Shown: positions 8,799 through 18,378, numbered from the stretch's first letter. The stretch: 45,427 bases of DNA from an uncultured Lachnospiraceae bacterium (GCA_947385425.1 CANDKY010000016.1:1-45427), one strand, 5' to 3'. The notes: generated by a model from the sequence alone, not told the origin. Made by a program: numbers and translations.

Positions 8799-8827
8799 TT
8801 GACTGTACAAAGGGGGAAGAGTATACT
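8799..8827 (+). promoter_or_regulatory. Promoter of the MATE gene
   Basis: TTGACT (8799-8804), 17 bases, TATACT (8822-8827). It produces an untranslated leader of roughly 130 bases before the MATE gene. Confidence 0.75.
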
Positions 8828-8856
8828 GTCCCTATGTCTCTTTAGGAAATCCAGGA

Positions 8857-8947
8857 AAAATATTCCACCTGTGCGGGAGGGGACAGGGCGCCAACCGCAC
8901 AGGTGGAAAATATTCCGCAGGGCAGAATATTTTACGGATTTGTTTTT
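8857..8947 (+). promoter_or_regulatory. Structured leader with two competing hairpins
   Basis: A perfect 14-bp stem pairs 8863-8876 with 8895-8908 around an 18-base loop. The 3' arm runs into AAAATATTC (8907-8915), which can instead pair with GAATATTTT (8925-8933) to give a 9-bp hairpin. A run of seven T follows at 8942-8948. The two stems overlap by only two bases as drawn, but the A/T extension of the first stem would exclude the second. This resembles an attenuator. Bases 8883-8907 are identical to 44514-44538 in the long palindrome, so the hairpin may be a domesticated repeat. Regulation is inferred. Confidence 0.5.
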
Positions 8948-8964
8948 TTGGCAGGAGGATACAG

Positions 8965-10329
8965 ATGAAAACAGAAAGCCATAAAATTTCCAATCAGATT
9001 ACGGAAGGGGTGATCTGGAAACAGCTCCTTTTTTTCTTTTTCCCGATTTTGTTCGGTACATTTTTCCAGCAGCTTTACAATACGACGGATGCGGTGATCG
9101 TGGGGAAATTTGTGGGGAAGGAAGCGCTGGCGGCGGTCGGCGGGTCAACCGCTACACTGATTAATTTGCTGATCGGTTTTTTTACCGGGCTGTCTTCCGG
9201 CGCTACCGTTATTATTTCCCAGTATTATGGCGCCGGGAAAGAGGAGGACGTGAAAAATACGGTACATACTGCTATGGCGCTCTCTATTGCAGGGGGCGCT
9301 GTTATCATGGTGCTGGGGTTCCTTTTTTCCGGGGCTGCCCTGCGTGCCATGAATACGCCGGATGAAATATTTTCACTGTCTGTTGTGTATATGCGGATCT
9401 ATTTCATCGGTGTGATACCTTCGCTCATATATAATATGGGTTCGGGAATATTGAGGGCCGTGGGGGATTCCAAACGTCCGCTGTATTTTCTGATCCTTTC
9501 CTGCATTGCCAATATTATATTGGATGTCCTTTTTGTGACAATACTGAAAATGGGTGTGGCAGGGGTGGCGGTTGCCACTACGCTTTCACAGGTAATCAGC
9601 GCGCTTATGGTTATAGCGGCTTTGATGAGGACGGAGGATTCCTACAGGCTGTTTTTAAAGGAAATCAGGTTTTCGCCTGTCCTTCTGCACAACATTATAC
9701 GCATCGGCCTGCCGGCGGGGATCCAGTCGACGATGTATTCCGTTTCCAACCTGATTATCCAGTCAAGTGTCAATTCCTTCGGCACGGATACGATTGCCGC
9801 CTGGACCGCATATGGTAAAGTGGACGGTATTTTCTGGATGATTATGGGGGCGTACGGCGTGTCGATTACCACTTTTGCGGGACAGAACTTCGGCGCGGGC
9901 AAATATGACCGGATCAGGAAAAGCGTTCGTATCTGCCTCGGTATGGCGGCATTTACGAGTTTGCTGCTGAGCGTAACAGTGATTACGGGAGGACGTATTT
10001 TTTTCCATATGTTTACGGACGATCCGGATGTGGTTGCGATTGGGCTGAGAATGATGCGGGTGATTTCCCCCAGTTATGTGACCTATATCTGCATTGAAAT
10101 CCTGGGCGGCACGACGAGGGGCTGCGGCGATGCCGTCCCTCCGATGCTGCTTACCGGCATCGGTATCTGTGTGCTGCGTGTGGTGTGGGTTCTGGCGGTA
10201 GTACCGCTGCGGCCGGAAGTGGAAACACTGGCGTTCAGTTACCCGCTGACCTGGGCGGCGACTTCTGTTTTGTTTATTATTTATTATCTGCGGGGGAACT
10301 GGCTGAAACGATGCAGAGGATTGGGATGA
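8965..10329 (+). CDS. MATE family efflux transporter
   Basis: A 454-residue inner-membrane protein with about twelve spans in two similar halves, of the multi-antimicrobial extrusion family (NorM/DinF-like, with MatE domains at about 17-180 and 245-400). Members export drugs, toxins or metabolites using a Na+ or H+ gradient. FFPILFGTFFQQLYNTTDAVIVG at the N-terminus is characteristic of the Firmicute branch. GCAGGAGG precedes the ATG. The gene has its own promoter and a structured leader. The substrate is unknown. Confidence 0.92.
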   Translation: MKTESHKISNQITEGVIWKQLLFFFFPILFGTFFQQLYNTTDAVIVGKFVGKEALAAVGGSTATLINLLIGFFTGLSSGATVIISQYYGAGKEEDVKNTVHTAMALSIAGGAVIMVLGFLFSGAALRAMNTPDEIFSLSVVYMRIYFIGVIPSLIYNMGSGILRAVGDSKRPLYFLILSCIANIILDVLFVTILKMGVAGVAVATTLSQVISALMVIAALMRTEDSYRLFLKEIRFSPVLLHNIIRIGLPAGIQSTMYSVSNLIIQSSVNSFGTDTIAAWTAYGKVDGIFWMIMGAYGVSITTFAGQNFGAGKYDRIRKSVRICLGMAAFTSLLLSVTVITGGRIFFHMFTDDPDVVAIGLRMMRVISPSYVTYICIEILGGTTRGCGDAVPPMLLTGIGICVLRVVWVLAVVPLRPEVETLAFSYPLTWAATSVLFIIYYLRGNWLKRCRGLG

Positions 10330-10393
10330 AAGCATATGGGGCAGGCAAATGCCTGCGTTGCGGGCGATGGGATTATTGAGAAAAGGAGCAGGT

Positions 10394-11173
10394 ATGGATC
10401 AGGGTGAACGGAGAAAATTTTTGATACGGGAACTTTTACAGGAAAATATGCAGTATCAGGATATGGAGATACCGGCAGGGGAGGGGGAGCAGAAGAGGCT
10501 GCTTAGGAGTTTGATGAATATACGCGCCCCCCGTCCGATTGGAAAGGGGTTCCTGAAAGTACAGGACGAATATCTGAGCGAGGAAGTCAGGGAAAAGGGG
10601 ATTACCGACAGCGATGCCCTGCCGGTATCTCCTGTTAATAATCGCCTTATCCTTTGGTGCGGGGATATTACGACATTAAAGGCGGATGCGATTGTAAATG
10701 CCGCTAACAGTGCTTTAAGGGGATGTTTCGTACCCTGCCACTCTTGTGTGGATAATATTATTCACAGTGTGAGCGGTATCCAGTTGCGCCTGGCCTGCGA
10801 TAAGCTGATGACGGAGCAGGGATACGACGAGCCGGCAGGAAGGGCAAAGATTACGCCTGCATTCAATCTTCCCTGCCGTTATGTCCTGCATACAGTCGGG
10901 CCGATTGTGTACGGGCAGCTTACGGAACAGCACTGCAGGCAGCTTGCGGACTGTTACCGGTCATGTATGGAGCTTGCGGCGGGCAGTGGATTGAAGAGCA
11001 TTGCTTTCTGTTGCATTTCTACGGGGGAATTTCATTTTCCGCAGAAAAAAGCGGCTGAAATTGCCGTGCAGACGGTCACGGATTTCCTGGAGGCAGATGA
11101 AAGGATTGAAAAAGTGATATTCAATGTTTTTAAACAGGAAGATTATGATATCTATAAAAGGCTGCTCGGATGA
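10394..11173 (+). CDS. Zinc-containing macrodomain protein (protein-ADP-ribose hydrolase type)
   Basis: A 259-residue protein. The macrodomain occupies about 83-259 with VNAANSALRG (101-110). It carries the Cys-x3-Cys-His-x-Cys cluster (C111, C115, H116, C118) that marks the Zn-macro subclass known from Staphylococcus and Streptococcus. Those remove ADP-ribose from protein side chains and usually sit beside a SirTM sirtuin, GcvH-L and LplA2. None of these partners is nearby here. The N-terminal 80 residues match the helical extension of that subclass. The start at 10394 is chosen for its AAGGAG; an upstream ATG at 10349 has none. The gene ends one base before the convergent LytTR gene. Confidence 0.85.
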   Translation: MDQGERRKFLIRELLQENMQYQDMEIPAGEGEQKRLLRSLMNIRAPRPIGKGFLKVQDEYLSEEVREKGITDSDALPVSPVNNRLILWCGDITTLKADAIVNAANSALRGCFVPCHSCVDNIIHSVSGIQLRLACDKLMTEQGYDEPAGRAKITPAFNLPCRYVLHTVGPIVYGQLTEQHCRQLADCYRSCMELAAGSGLKSIAFCCISTGEFHFPQKKAAEIAVQTVTDFLEADERIEKVIFNVFKQEDYDIYKRLLG

Positions 11174-11174
11174 T

Positions 11175-11552
11175 TCAGACAGTCCCTGCAAATGTTGCAA
11201 CAAACCGTTCATATATGCCTTTGTACAGCCTGCGGCTGACAGGTACAGATATGCCGTTGTCCATGATAAGTTCTTGTCTTCCTATTTCGGAGATCCTGCG
11301 TACATTTATCAGATGGGAGCGGTGGCAGAACATAAAATCCCCGTGGCCTTCCAGCTTCCGCGCCAGTTCCCGGATTCCGGTGTCCACAAGAAAGCGGCCG
11401 TCTATGCTTTCCAGGATGCAGTAATGTCCTGCGGCTTCGGCATGGATGATATGGCCTGCATCTGCAGGCCCATCCTGCTTCCATTCTTCGGAATTTTTTG
11501 TGAGGGTGTCTTTGGGGGCCGGCTCATTGCCCGCTATTGCAATAGGATACAT
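11175..11552 (-). CDS. Orphan LytTR DNA-binding domain protein
   Basis: A 125-residue protein made almost wholly of a LytTR domain (about 30-122). Recognisable parts are the early strand around HIIHAEAAGHYCIL and the core FMFCHRSHLINVRRI. LytTR domains bind direct repeats upstream of target genes. The receiver domain normally in front is absent, and there is no membrane segment. No sensor kinase is adjacent. The first 25 residues are low in homology; GGGAG lies 11 bases before the start. It abuts the macrodomain gene tail to tail with no room for a terminator. Confidence 0.75.
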   Translation of the reverse strand: MYPIAIAGNEPAPKDTLTKNSEEWKQDGPADAGHIIHAEAAGHYCILESIDGRFLVDTGIRELARKLEGHGDFMFCHRSHLINVRRISEIGRQELIMDNGISVPVSRRLYKGIYERFVATFAGTV

Positions 11553-11599
11553 CGGTGGCTCATCTCCCGGATACTTGATATGGGTCTGTCTGGAAATAT

Positions 11600-11629
11600 A
11601 TTTTAAGCCACCTTTTTCTTCTCTGTCAA
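11600..11629 (-). promoter_or_regulatory. Promoter of the LytTR gene
   Basis: Minus strand TTGACA (11624-11629), 18 bases, TAAAAT (11600-11605), about 50 bases before the start codon. Confidence 0.65.
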
Positions 11630-11656
11630 TAAAAATTTAATTCAGCAACGTTCCGA

Positions 11657-11685
11657 TTGCTTTCTGCGTGGTTTGATTATATAAT
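11657..11685 (+). promoter_or_regulatory. Promoter of the lactonase gene
   Basis: TTGCTT (11657-11662), 17 bases, TATAAT (11680-11685), with the start codon 31 bases further on. It is divergent from the LytTR promoter. Confidence 0.7.
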
Positions 11686-11716
11686 CAGGCATATCAGGAA
11701 AGCAGGAGGGTAAAAA

Positions 11717-12772
11717 ATGTTATATCAGTTGTATGCAGGCTCTTATACGGGCATGGGAAATGCAGAGGGTATTTATCAGGCAAAGCTGGATACGGAAAAG
11801 GGGAAGCTGCGGCTGATCCGTACATATCGGGAGAGTGATAATCCCTCTTTCCTGGCAGCAGGGCGGGATTATCTGTATGCGGTCAGCGAGAGGGAAGAGG
11901 ATGGGATGGTCAGCGCATATAAAAGAAATCCCGCTGACGGGACATTAACTTTTTTAAATTCGGTTACTACAAAGGGTACTGCTATGTGCCATATCAATGT
12001 ATGGCCGGGCGGGAAATATTTTTCGGCGGCTAATTATATGAGCGGGAGTGTCTTTACGGGAAGCATCGGGGAGGATGGGTATGTAGGGGAGGTTTGCGCT
12101 TTCTGCCAGCATTCCGGTGTGGGGTATTACAATACGACAAGGCAGGAAGGCCCCCATGTGCACTGCACCCAACTGTCGGAGGACGGGAAGAGACTCTATG
12201 TGTCGGATCTGGGGCTTGACCAGGTGTTCTGTTATGATGTGGGGGAGGATGCTTCCCTGACGCCTGCCGGGAAGAGGGCGCAGATCAGGCTTCCGAAAGG
12301 GGAAGGGCCGCGCCATTTCATCTTCCGGAACCGGGGGAGGTTTCTGTATCTGACGGCAGAGCTTGGAAATAAAGTGTTTGTTTATGAGACAAAGGATGGC
12401 GGCCTGTCTTATCAGAATATACAGGCGGCCAGTACGCTGCCGGAGGGTTATGCCGGGGAGAATACGGCGGCGGATCTTCATTTTTCCGGAGACGGAAGGT
12501 TCCTGTATGTTTCTAACAGGGGGATGGACAGCCTCGTGCTGTATGAGGCGGATAAGGCGTCAGGGCGGCTTAAGACCAAGGGTTATTATGATGTTTATGG
12601 CTGCTGTCCCAGGAATTTCTGTATAACGCCTGACGGCGGATATATTTTGATTGCCAATCAGACAAGCGGGAATATTGTGCTGTGCAGGCGGGATGCGGAA
12701 ACGGGAGGGATATGCGGGATGGCGGATGAACTTTTAGTACCGCAGGCTTCGTTTGTTACAGTTATGGAATAA
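11717..12772 (+). CDS. Lactonase family protein, 6-phosphogluconolactonase-like
   Basis: A 351-residue seven-bladed beta-propeller of the PF10282 lactonase family (E. coli Pgl/YbhE type). It would hydrolyse 6-phosphogluconolactone or another sugar lactone in the cytosol. Typical pieces are YAGSYTG at the start, DNPSFLA (about 50-56), GPHVHCTQLSEDGKRLYVSDLGLDQV (about 149-174), GPRHF and NRGMDSLVLY. Full length, no signal peptide, strong AGGAGG. It is monocistronic with its own promoter. The exact lactone is not certain, since the family also contains other activities. Confidence 0.85.
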   Translation: MLYQLYAGSYTGMGNAEGIYQAKLDTEKGKLRLIRTYRESDNPSFLAAGRDYLYAVSEREEDGMVSAYKRNPADGTLTFLNSVTTKGTAMCHINVWPGGKYFSAANYMSGSVFTGSIGEDGYVGEVCAFCQHSGVGYYNTTRQEGPHVHCTQLSEDGKRLYVSDLGLDQVFCYDVGEDASLTPAGKRAQIRLPKGEGPRHFIFRNRGRFLYLTAELGNKVFVYETKDGGLSYQNIQAASTLPEGYAGENTAADLHFSGDGRFLYVSNRGMDSLVLYEADKASGRLKTKGYYDVYGCCPRNFCITPDGGYILIANQTSGNIVLCRRDAETGGICGMADELLVPQASFVTVME

Positions 12773-12779
12773 ATGCGGG

Positions 12780-12813
12780 CTTTCCCGGATTTTTGCGGCT
12801 GGTTCCGGGAAAG
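12780..12813 (+). terminator. Possible terminator hairpin after the lactonase gene
   Basis: A 10-bp stem, CTTTCCCGGA with TCCGGGAAAG, around a 14-base loop. Only a short TTT follows, so it is a weak intrinsic terminator at best. Confidence 0.35.
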
Positions 12814-12870
12814 TTTGCGGGGGTTGCGGGATTCGGGGTATAAAAATCCATATTCTGTAGAAAGCGGTAG

Positions 12871-12899
12871 TTGAATATATCCGATAAATCTGTTACAAT
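12871..12899 (+). promoter_or_regulatory. Promoter of secA
   Basis: TTGAAT (12871-12876), 17 bases, TACAAT (12894-12899), 64 bases before the secA start. Confidence 0.65.
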
Positions 12900-12963
12900 A
12901 ATAGGCAGATTTTTGTAAGCACAACGGATAGCGGATAAGGAAGCTTGATATAGGAGTTTAACT

Positions 12964-15528
12964 ATGAATATTGTTAGTAAGGTTTTTGGGACTCACAGCG
13001 AGAGGGAGCTGAGGCGCATCGAAGGGATGGTGGAGAAGATAGAATCCCTGCGCCCTTCCATGCAGGGGCTTTCCGATGAGCAGTTGAGGGACAGGACGAA
13101 AGAGTTTAAGAAGCGTTTTCAGGAAGGGGAGACGTTGGACGATCTTCTGCCGGAAGCGTTTGCGGCCGTGCGGGAAGCTGCCAAAAGGGTTCTGAATATG
13201 GAACATTACCGTGTGCAGCTTATCGGTGGCATTATCCTTCATCAGGGGCGTATCGCGGAGATGAGGACAGGCGAGGGGAAGACGCTGGTGTCCACATTGC
13301 CTGCTTATTTGAATGCCCTGGAAGGGAAAGGGGTGCATGTCGTAACCGTCAATGACTATCTGGCTAAGCGTGACGCAGAGTGGATGGGGCAGGTGCATGA
13401 ATTCCTGGGGCTGAAAGTCGGCGTGGTCCTGAATGAGATGAAAGCCGAAGAGCGCAGGGAGCAGTATAAATGCGATATCACTTATGTGACGAATAATGAG
13501 CTGGGGTTTGATTATCTGAGGGATAACATGGTTATCTATAAGGAGCAGCTTGTACTCAGAAACCTGCATTATGCGATTATTGACGAAGTTGACTCCGTAC
13601 TGATTGATGAGGCGAGGACACCGTTAATCATATCCGGGCAGAGCGGGAAATCCACGAAGCTGTATGAAGCCTGTGATATACTGGCCAGGCAGTTGAAACG
13701 CGGCGAGGATATGGCGGAAATGACAAAGATGGATGCCATTATGGGGATCGAGAGGGAGGAGACGGGCGACTTTATTGTCAATGAAAAGGATAAAGTGGTC
13801 AACCTGACGGCGGAGGGCGTCGCCAAAGTAGAGCGTTTCTTCCAGATTGAGAACCTGGCCGATCCGGAGAATCTGGAAATCCAGCATAACATTAACCTGG
13901 CGCTGCGGGCACACAATTTAATGTTCCGGGATCAGGATTATGTAGTGAAGGACGAGCAGGTATTGATTGTGGACGAGTTTACCGGCCGTATCATGCCGGG
14001 ACGCCGTTATTCTGACGGGCTCCATCAGGCAATAGAGGCAAAGGAGCATGTGAAGGTAAAACGGGAAAGCAAAACGCTCGCGACAATTACGTTCCAGAAC
14101 TTTTTCAATAAATTTGAAAAAAAGGCGGGTATGACCGGTACCGCGCTGACGGAGGAAAAGGAATTCCGTGATATTTACGGGATGGATGTTATCGAGATCC
14201 CGACGAATAAGCCTGTGATCCGTGTGGATCAGCAGGACGCGGTGTATAAGACGAAAAAAGAGAAGCTCCATGCGATTGTCGAGGCGGTAAAGGAGGCTCA
14301 CGAAAAGGGGCAGCCGGTATTGGTGGGCACCATTACCATTGAGGCTTCGGAGGAAGTCAGCAGGCTGCTTGGCAGGCAGGGGATACCGCATAAGGTATTG
14401 AACGCGAAGTTCCATGAGCTGGAGGCGGAGATTGTCGCCGATGCCGGGGTACACGGCGCTGTTACGATTGCAACGAATATGGCAGGCCGCGGTACGGATA
14501 TTAAGCTGGATGCGGAGGCAAAGGAAGCGGGCGGGTTAAAGATTATCGGTACGGAACGCCATGAGTCAAGACGTATCGACAATCAGCTCCGCGGGCGTTC
14601 CGGCCGTCAGGGGGATCCCGGGGAGTCTAAGTTTTATATTTCCCTGGAGGACGATTTGATGCGCCTGTTCGGTTCCGAAAGGCTGATTGGTATGTTCAAT
14701 ACGCTGGGCATACCGGAGAACCAGGAGATTGAGCATAAGTCGCTGACGAAGGCCATCGAATCGGCACAGAAGAAGATTGAAAACAATAACTTCGGCATCC
14801 GTAAGAATCTGCTGGAATATGACCAGGTTATGAATGAGCAAAGGGAGATTATCTATGAGGAGAGGCGGAAGGTGCTCAGCGGGGAGAGCATGAGGGATGC
14901 TATCTTTAAGATGATCACGGATATTGCGGAGAATGCGGTGGATATCAGCATCAGCGATGACGCTGACATCGAGGACTGGGATTTCACGGAGCTGAATACA
15001 CTGCTCCTGCCTACGATACCTTTGAGGCGTATCAATACCGGAAGGGTGTTAAAGCCTAAGAAAAACGGTTTGAAGCAGCAGTTAAAAGAGGAAGCGGTGA
15101 AGCTGTATGAGAGCAAAGAGGCGGAATTCCCGGAACCGGAAGCCATGCGCGAAGTGGAGCGCGTCATTTTGCTGAGAACCATTGACCGGAAATGGATGGA
15201 TCATATCGATGATATGGAGCAGCTCCGCCAGGGCGTAGGGCTGCAGGCGTACGGGCAGAGGGATCCTCTGGTGGAATATAAGCTGAGCGGTTATGAGATG
15301 TTCGATGAGATGACCCAGAATATCAAGGAAGAAACGGTCCGGCAGTTGTTCCATGTCCGCATAGAGCAGAAAGTGGAGCGGGAACAGGTGGCGAAGGTGA
15401 CGGGGACCAATAAGGATGACTCTATCCAGAAAGGGCCTGTAAAGAGGGAGAATATAAAAATATATCCAAATGCGCCCTGCCCCTGCGGAAGCGGGAAGAA
15501 ATATAAGCAGTGCTGCGGCAAGAAGTAA
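12964..15528 (+). CDS. secA: Preprotein translocase ATPase SecA
   Basis: An 854-residue motor ATPase that drives secretory proteins through SecYEG. The N-terminus is typical, with Walker A GEGKT at 103-107 and the DEVD Walker B at 207-210. The preprotein cross-linking domain lies at about 225-370, and the second nucleotide-binding fold has [10 protein letters not shown] and RGRSGRQGD. The helical scaffold and wing follow. The C-terminal SEC-C zinc motif has C839, C841, C850 and C851. TAGGAG lies before the ATG. It is followed by prfB, the usual Firmicute order. The stop codon region has been duplicated as an 18-bp repeat. Confidence 0.98.
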   Translation: MNIVSKVFGTHSERELRRIEGMVEKIESLRPSMQGLSDEQLRDRTKEFKKRFQEGETLDDLLPEAFAAVREAAKRVLNMEHYRVQLIGGIILHQGRIAEMRTGEGKTLVSTLPAYLNALEGKGVHVVTVNDYLAKRDAEWMGQVHEFLGLKVGVVLNEMKAEERREQYKCDITYVTNNELGFDYLRDNMVIYKEQLVLRNLHYAIIDEVDSVLIDEARTPLIISGQSGKSTKLYEACDILARQLKRGEDMAEMTKMDAIMGIEREETGDFIVNEKDKVVNLTAEGVAKVERFFQIENLADPENLEIQHNINLALRAHNLMFRDQDYVVKDEQVLIVDEFTGRIMPGRRYSDGLHQAIEAKEHVKVKRESKTLATITFQNFFNKFEKKAGMTGTALTEEKEFRDIYGMDVIEIPTNKPVIRVDQQDAVYKTKKEKLHAIVEAVKEAHEKGQPVLVGTITIEASEEVSRLLGRQGIPHKVLNAKFHELEAEIVADAGVHGAVTIATNMAGRGTDIKLDAEAKEAGGLKIIGTERHESRRIDNQLRGRSGRQGDPGESKFYISLEDDLMRLFGSERLIGMFNTLGIPENQEIEHKSLTKAIESAQKKIENNNFGIRKNLLEYDQVMNEQREIIYEERRKVLSGESMRDAIFKMITDIAENAVDISISDDADIEDWDFTELNTLLLPTIPLRRINTGRVLKPKKNGLKQQLKEEAVKLYESKEAEFPEPEAMREVERVILLRTIDRKWMDHIDDMEQLRQGVGLQAYGQRDPLVEYKLSGYEMFDEMTQNIKEETVRQLFHVRIEQKVEREQVAKVTGTNKDDSIQKGPVKRENIKIYPNAPCPCGSGKKYKQCCGKK

Positions 15529-15585
15529 CTTTGCGGCAAGAAGTAACTTTGCGGCAGGAAATTATTTTGCGGCAGGAAATAAGTC
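15514..15585 (+). repeat. Four 18-bp tandem units over the secA stop codon
   Basis: The unit TGCGGCAAGAAGTAACTT (15514-15531) encodes the last Cys-Gly-Lys-Lys and stop of SecA. It repeats at 15532 (exact) and, with changes, at 15550 and 15568. The copies after the first lie in the untranslated spacer before prfB. Confidence 0.85.
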
Positions 15586-15717
15586 TGCGCCATCATCCCA
15601 AACGATGCGGAAGGCAGATATGGGGTGCCAAACCGGCCGGGAGCACCCCTGGGGGTAATACGCTGCAGAAGGGAACAGCGCTGCAGAAAAAATAAACTTA
15701 GAAAGAGGTGAAGTTAA

Positions 15718-16822
15718 GTGGTAGAATTAGATCAGATGAAATCAGAATTGCAGACCTATGAAAGTCCGCTGGCGGAAGTGAGGGATTCACTTTGACTTAG
15801 CGGATAAGTCAAGGCGGATAGAAGAATTGGAACGGGAGATGGAAGCGCCGGGATTCTGGGACGATCCTGACTCGTCCAATAAAAAGATGAAGGAACTGAA
15901 GAATTTGAAGGATACCGTGGATACGATAAACGGGCTGGCGCGTCAATATGAAGATATTGAGACATTGATTGAGATGGGCTATGAAGAGGATGACCCGGAA
16001 ATGGCAGCGGAGATCCGCACAGAGTTGGATTCCTTTATTGAAGCTTTTGAAAATATCCGTATCAGTACTCTGTTATCAGGAGAATATGATAAGGATAATG
16101 CGATCCTTAAACTGAATGCCGGGGCAGGGGGGACCGAAAGCTGTGACTGGTGTTCCATGCTGTACCGTATGTATACCAGATGGGCAGAGCGGAAGGGGTT
16201 CGGCATAGAGGTATTGGATTACCTGGACGGGGATGAGGCGGGAATTAAGTCGGTGACTTTCCAGGTAAACGGAGAGAATGCTTATGGCTACCTGAAATCG
16301 GAGAAGGGTGTGCACCGTCTGGTGAGGATGTCCCCCTTCAATGCGCAGGGGAAGAGGCAGACTTCTTTTGTATCGCTGGATGTTATGCCGGATATAGAAG
16401 AGGATATGGATATCGAGATCAATGATGAGGATTTGCGCATTGATACGTACCGGAGCAGCGGCGCGGGCGGCCAGCATATCAATAAAACGTCTTCCGCCAT
16501 CCGTATTACGCATCTCCCCACCGGAATCGTAGTGCAGTGCCAGAATGAACGTTCCCAGTTCCAGAATAAAGACAAGGCAATGCAGATGTTGAAAGCAAAG
16601 CTGTTCCTGCTAAAGCAGGAGGAAAATGCGGAGAAGCTTTCCGGTATCCGCGGGGAAGTCAAGGAGATCGGCTGGGGGAACCAGATCCGTTCCTATGTGC
16701 TCCAGCCATATACCATGGTGAAGGATCACCGGACAGGTGAGGAATCGGGGAATGCGGATGCGGTTCTGGACGGAGGGCTGGATGCTTTTATTAACGCTTA
16801 TCTGAAATCCCAGGAGAAATAA
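15718..16822 (+). CDS. prfB: Peptide chain release factor 2, with programmed +1 frameshift
   Basis: RF2 recognises UGA and UAA and triggers peptide release. The gene starts with GTG at 15718 behind GAGGTG. It reads 25 codons to CTT, meets an in-frame TGA at 15793-15795, then continues in the +1 frame (GAC at 15794) to 16822, giving a protein of about 367 residues. The SPF anticodon-like tripeptide (MSPFNAQGKRQTSF) and the GGQ motif (GAGGQHINKTSSA) are both present. Reading only the long downstream frame would miss the first 25 codons. A strong terminator follows at 16840. Confidence 0.97.
15781..15796 (+). other. prfB autoregulatory frameshift site
   Basis: AGGGATTCACTTTGAC: a Shine-Dalgarno-like AGGGA precedes the slippery CTT, then the UGA stop followed by C, the classic RF2 site. 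Low RF2 leaves the stop unread and favours the +1 slip, so the protein controls its own level. Confidence 0.95.
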
Positions 16823-16839
16823 AAAGAATTGAGTAAGGA

Positions 16840-16874
16840 AAAAAGGTGCAGGGCGAAAGGCTTTGCACCTTTTT
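16840..16874 (+). terminator. Bidirectional intrinsic terminator between prfB and the convergent DUF6056 gene
   Basis: AAAAAGGTGCA (16840-16850) pairs with TGCACCTTTTT (16864-16874) around a 13-base loop. A-tract and T-tract on either side allow use from both strands. Confidence 0.85.
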
Positions 16875-16884
16875 CGGTATATCT

Positions 16885-18378
16885 TTATTCGGAGAGGACG
16901 ATGCTGTTTTTATTATAGTATCGGCTCATGGCTATATTGGACCAGTCTTCGGCATTGTCGGTGATATCCGAGTGGTAGAGCAGGGCTGGCTGGGTTTGTA
17001 TACGCGGCAGTACAATATCTTTGTCCGGAAGCTGCAATATTTCCAGGCGCTGTTCCATTTCTTTTCCGTATGCCCGGGCTTCTCCGGTAACGAGTTCCAT
17101 AATGGCGGCTGTTGTCGTGTAGTAGTCCGGATTCGGTTTAATAGTGATCCCCAGGCAGAAGAAGAGAAGCAGGGAAACAAAGAGGAGATATTTTTTCCAG
17201 ACGGGGGAAAAAACTTCCCTTGTACCGTTATCTTTTCCGTGAAGTTGAAGATGATGGCAGGCCCAGCCCAGGAGATAGCCTGCATTCAGGAAGAGCAGCA
17301 GGATATACAGGATAAAAATAATGTTCTGTATTCTAAGGGCCTCGATATTCCCGGTGGCAAAGATTGCCGGAGTAAAGGCACAGGAAACCAGGCAGTAGCT
17401 GTATACGGCGAACAGTGCGGGGCACGGAAAGCGGAAGTCTGTGTTTTCCGCGATTTTCCATAAAACAGGGACGGAAAATAAGACCAGCGCAAGGATAGTC
17501 CAGGTCGTCCAGTCATCAATGGCATATGCCAGCGTGTAACGGAAGGATATCATAATGGACTTTACGGGAGGCATACCCTGTACGGCGGCTTCCCGTACTG
17601 CGTTTCCGGGCGCCGCCATATTAATAAGGAAAGAGATAACCAGTACCAGGACCGGGACGGCAGCCCCTTTTTGCTCTTTCAGTTTTTTGATATACAGCAG
17701 CAAAAGGAGCAGGGACAGGCTGCAGACACAGGCAACCAGCCCGCTTACATAGTTTCCTCCGCCTACAAACAGGGCATACAGGGAAGCGAGCAGCAGCCTT
17801 CGCCTTTTTTCCTTTCCGGAAGCCAAAAGGGAGGATAGAAGCGTTCCGTGCATGAGCAGGAGGAAAGAGAAGGGGACAATGTAATGGACGGAGCCGTTAT
17901 ACCAGAAAAAAGCATCTGTCTTGCCGACCATACACTGGATAACAGTGAACAGGATGAGAAGCGAGAGTATGGTGCTTTCCCGGCGGGTGGCTTTTAAATA
18001 TTGTACGGTAATGACGTGTATCAGATAATAAACCGATACAGATAAAATGCCTGTCATAAGAAACGGAGTTGCTGCATAAGCTCTTTCCGTCCATATGGCA
18101 GGCTGTAAAGCCATGAAAAAGATAGAGGTAAAAGTACCCTGCCAGGTCTGGTAGCGGCTGGCGGAGGTGGCGGCAGCTTCCTTTAATACCTGCCAGACAG
18201 AATGGCTTTCCAGCCAGACCTGCCTTGTGGCGGCGGCATAGGAATAATCATCGGCACAGGGATGGCTGTAAAAGCCAAGATACATGACCGGGAGTAGGGA
18301 AAGGATAAAAAAGACAGTCAGCGCAATGGATATATGTTTTGTTTTCAGGTTGATTTTGCCTACTATTTTGTCTGTCAT
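16885..18378 (-). CDS. DUF6056 multispan membrane protein
   Basis: A 497-residue protein with a short basic N-terminus and about ten to twelve hydrophobic spans. The first loop contains SHPCADDYSYA, the DD-containing motif of DUF6056 proteins. This group resembles GT-C glycosyltransferases, whose acidic loop-1 residues bind a lipid-linked sugar, and members often sit in cell-wall polysaccharide loci. A glycosyltransferase role is inference only. A site of the AAGGAG type lies 11 bases before the start. It is the last gene of a four-gene minus-strand run and ends at a shared terminator. Confidence 0.7.
   Translation of the reverse strand: MTDKIVGKINLKTKHISIALTVFFILSLLPVMYLGFYSHPCADDYSYAAATRQVWLESHSVWQVLKEAAATSASRYQTWQGTFTSIFFMALQPAIWTERAYAATPFLMTGILSVSVYYLIHVITVQYLKATRRESTILSLLILFTVIQCMVGKTDAFFWYNGSVHYIVPFSFLLLMHGTLLSSLLASGKEKRRRLLLASLYALFVGGGNYVSGLVACVCSLSLLLLLLYIKKLKEQKGAAVPVLVLVISFLINMAAPGNAVREAAVQGMPPVKSIMISFRYTLAYAIDDWTTWTILALVLFSVPVLWKIAENTDFRFPCPALFAVYSYCLVSCAFTPAIFATGNIEALRIQNIIFILYILLLFLNAGYLLGWACHHLQLHGKDNGTREVFSPVWKKYLLFVSLLLFFCLGITIKPNPDYYTTTAAIMELVTGEARAYGKEMEQRLEILQLPDKDIVLPRIQTQPALLYHSDITDNAEDWSNIAMSRYYNKNSIVLSE

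Noticed and set aside
8857-8947. Guanidine-I (ykkC) riboswitch before the MATE gene
   Set aside because: None of the conserved ykkC blocks is present; only hairpins are seen.
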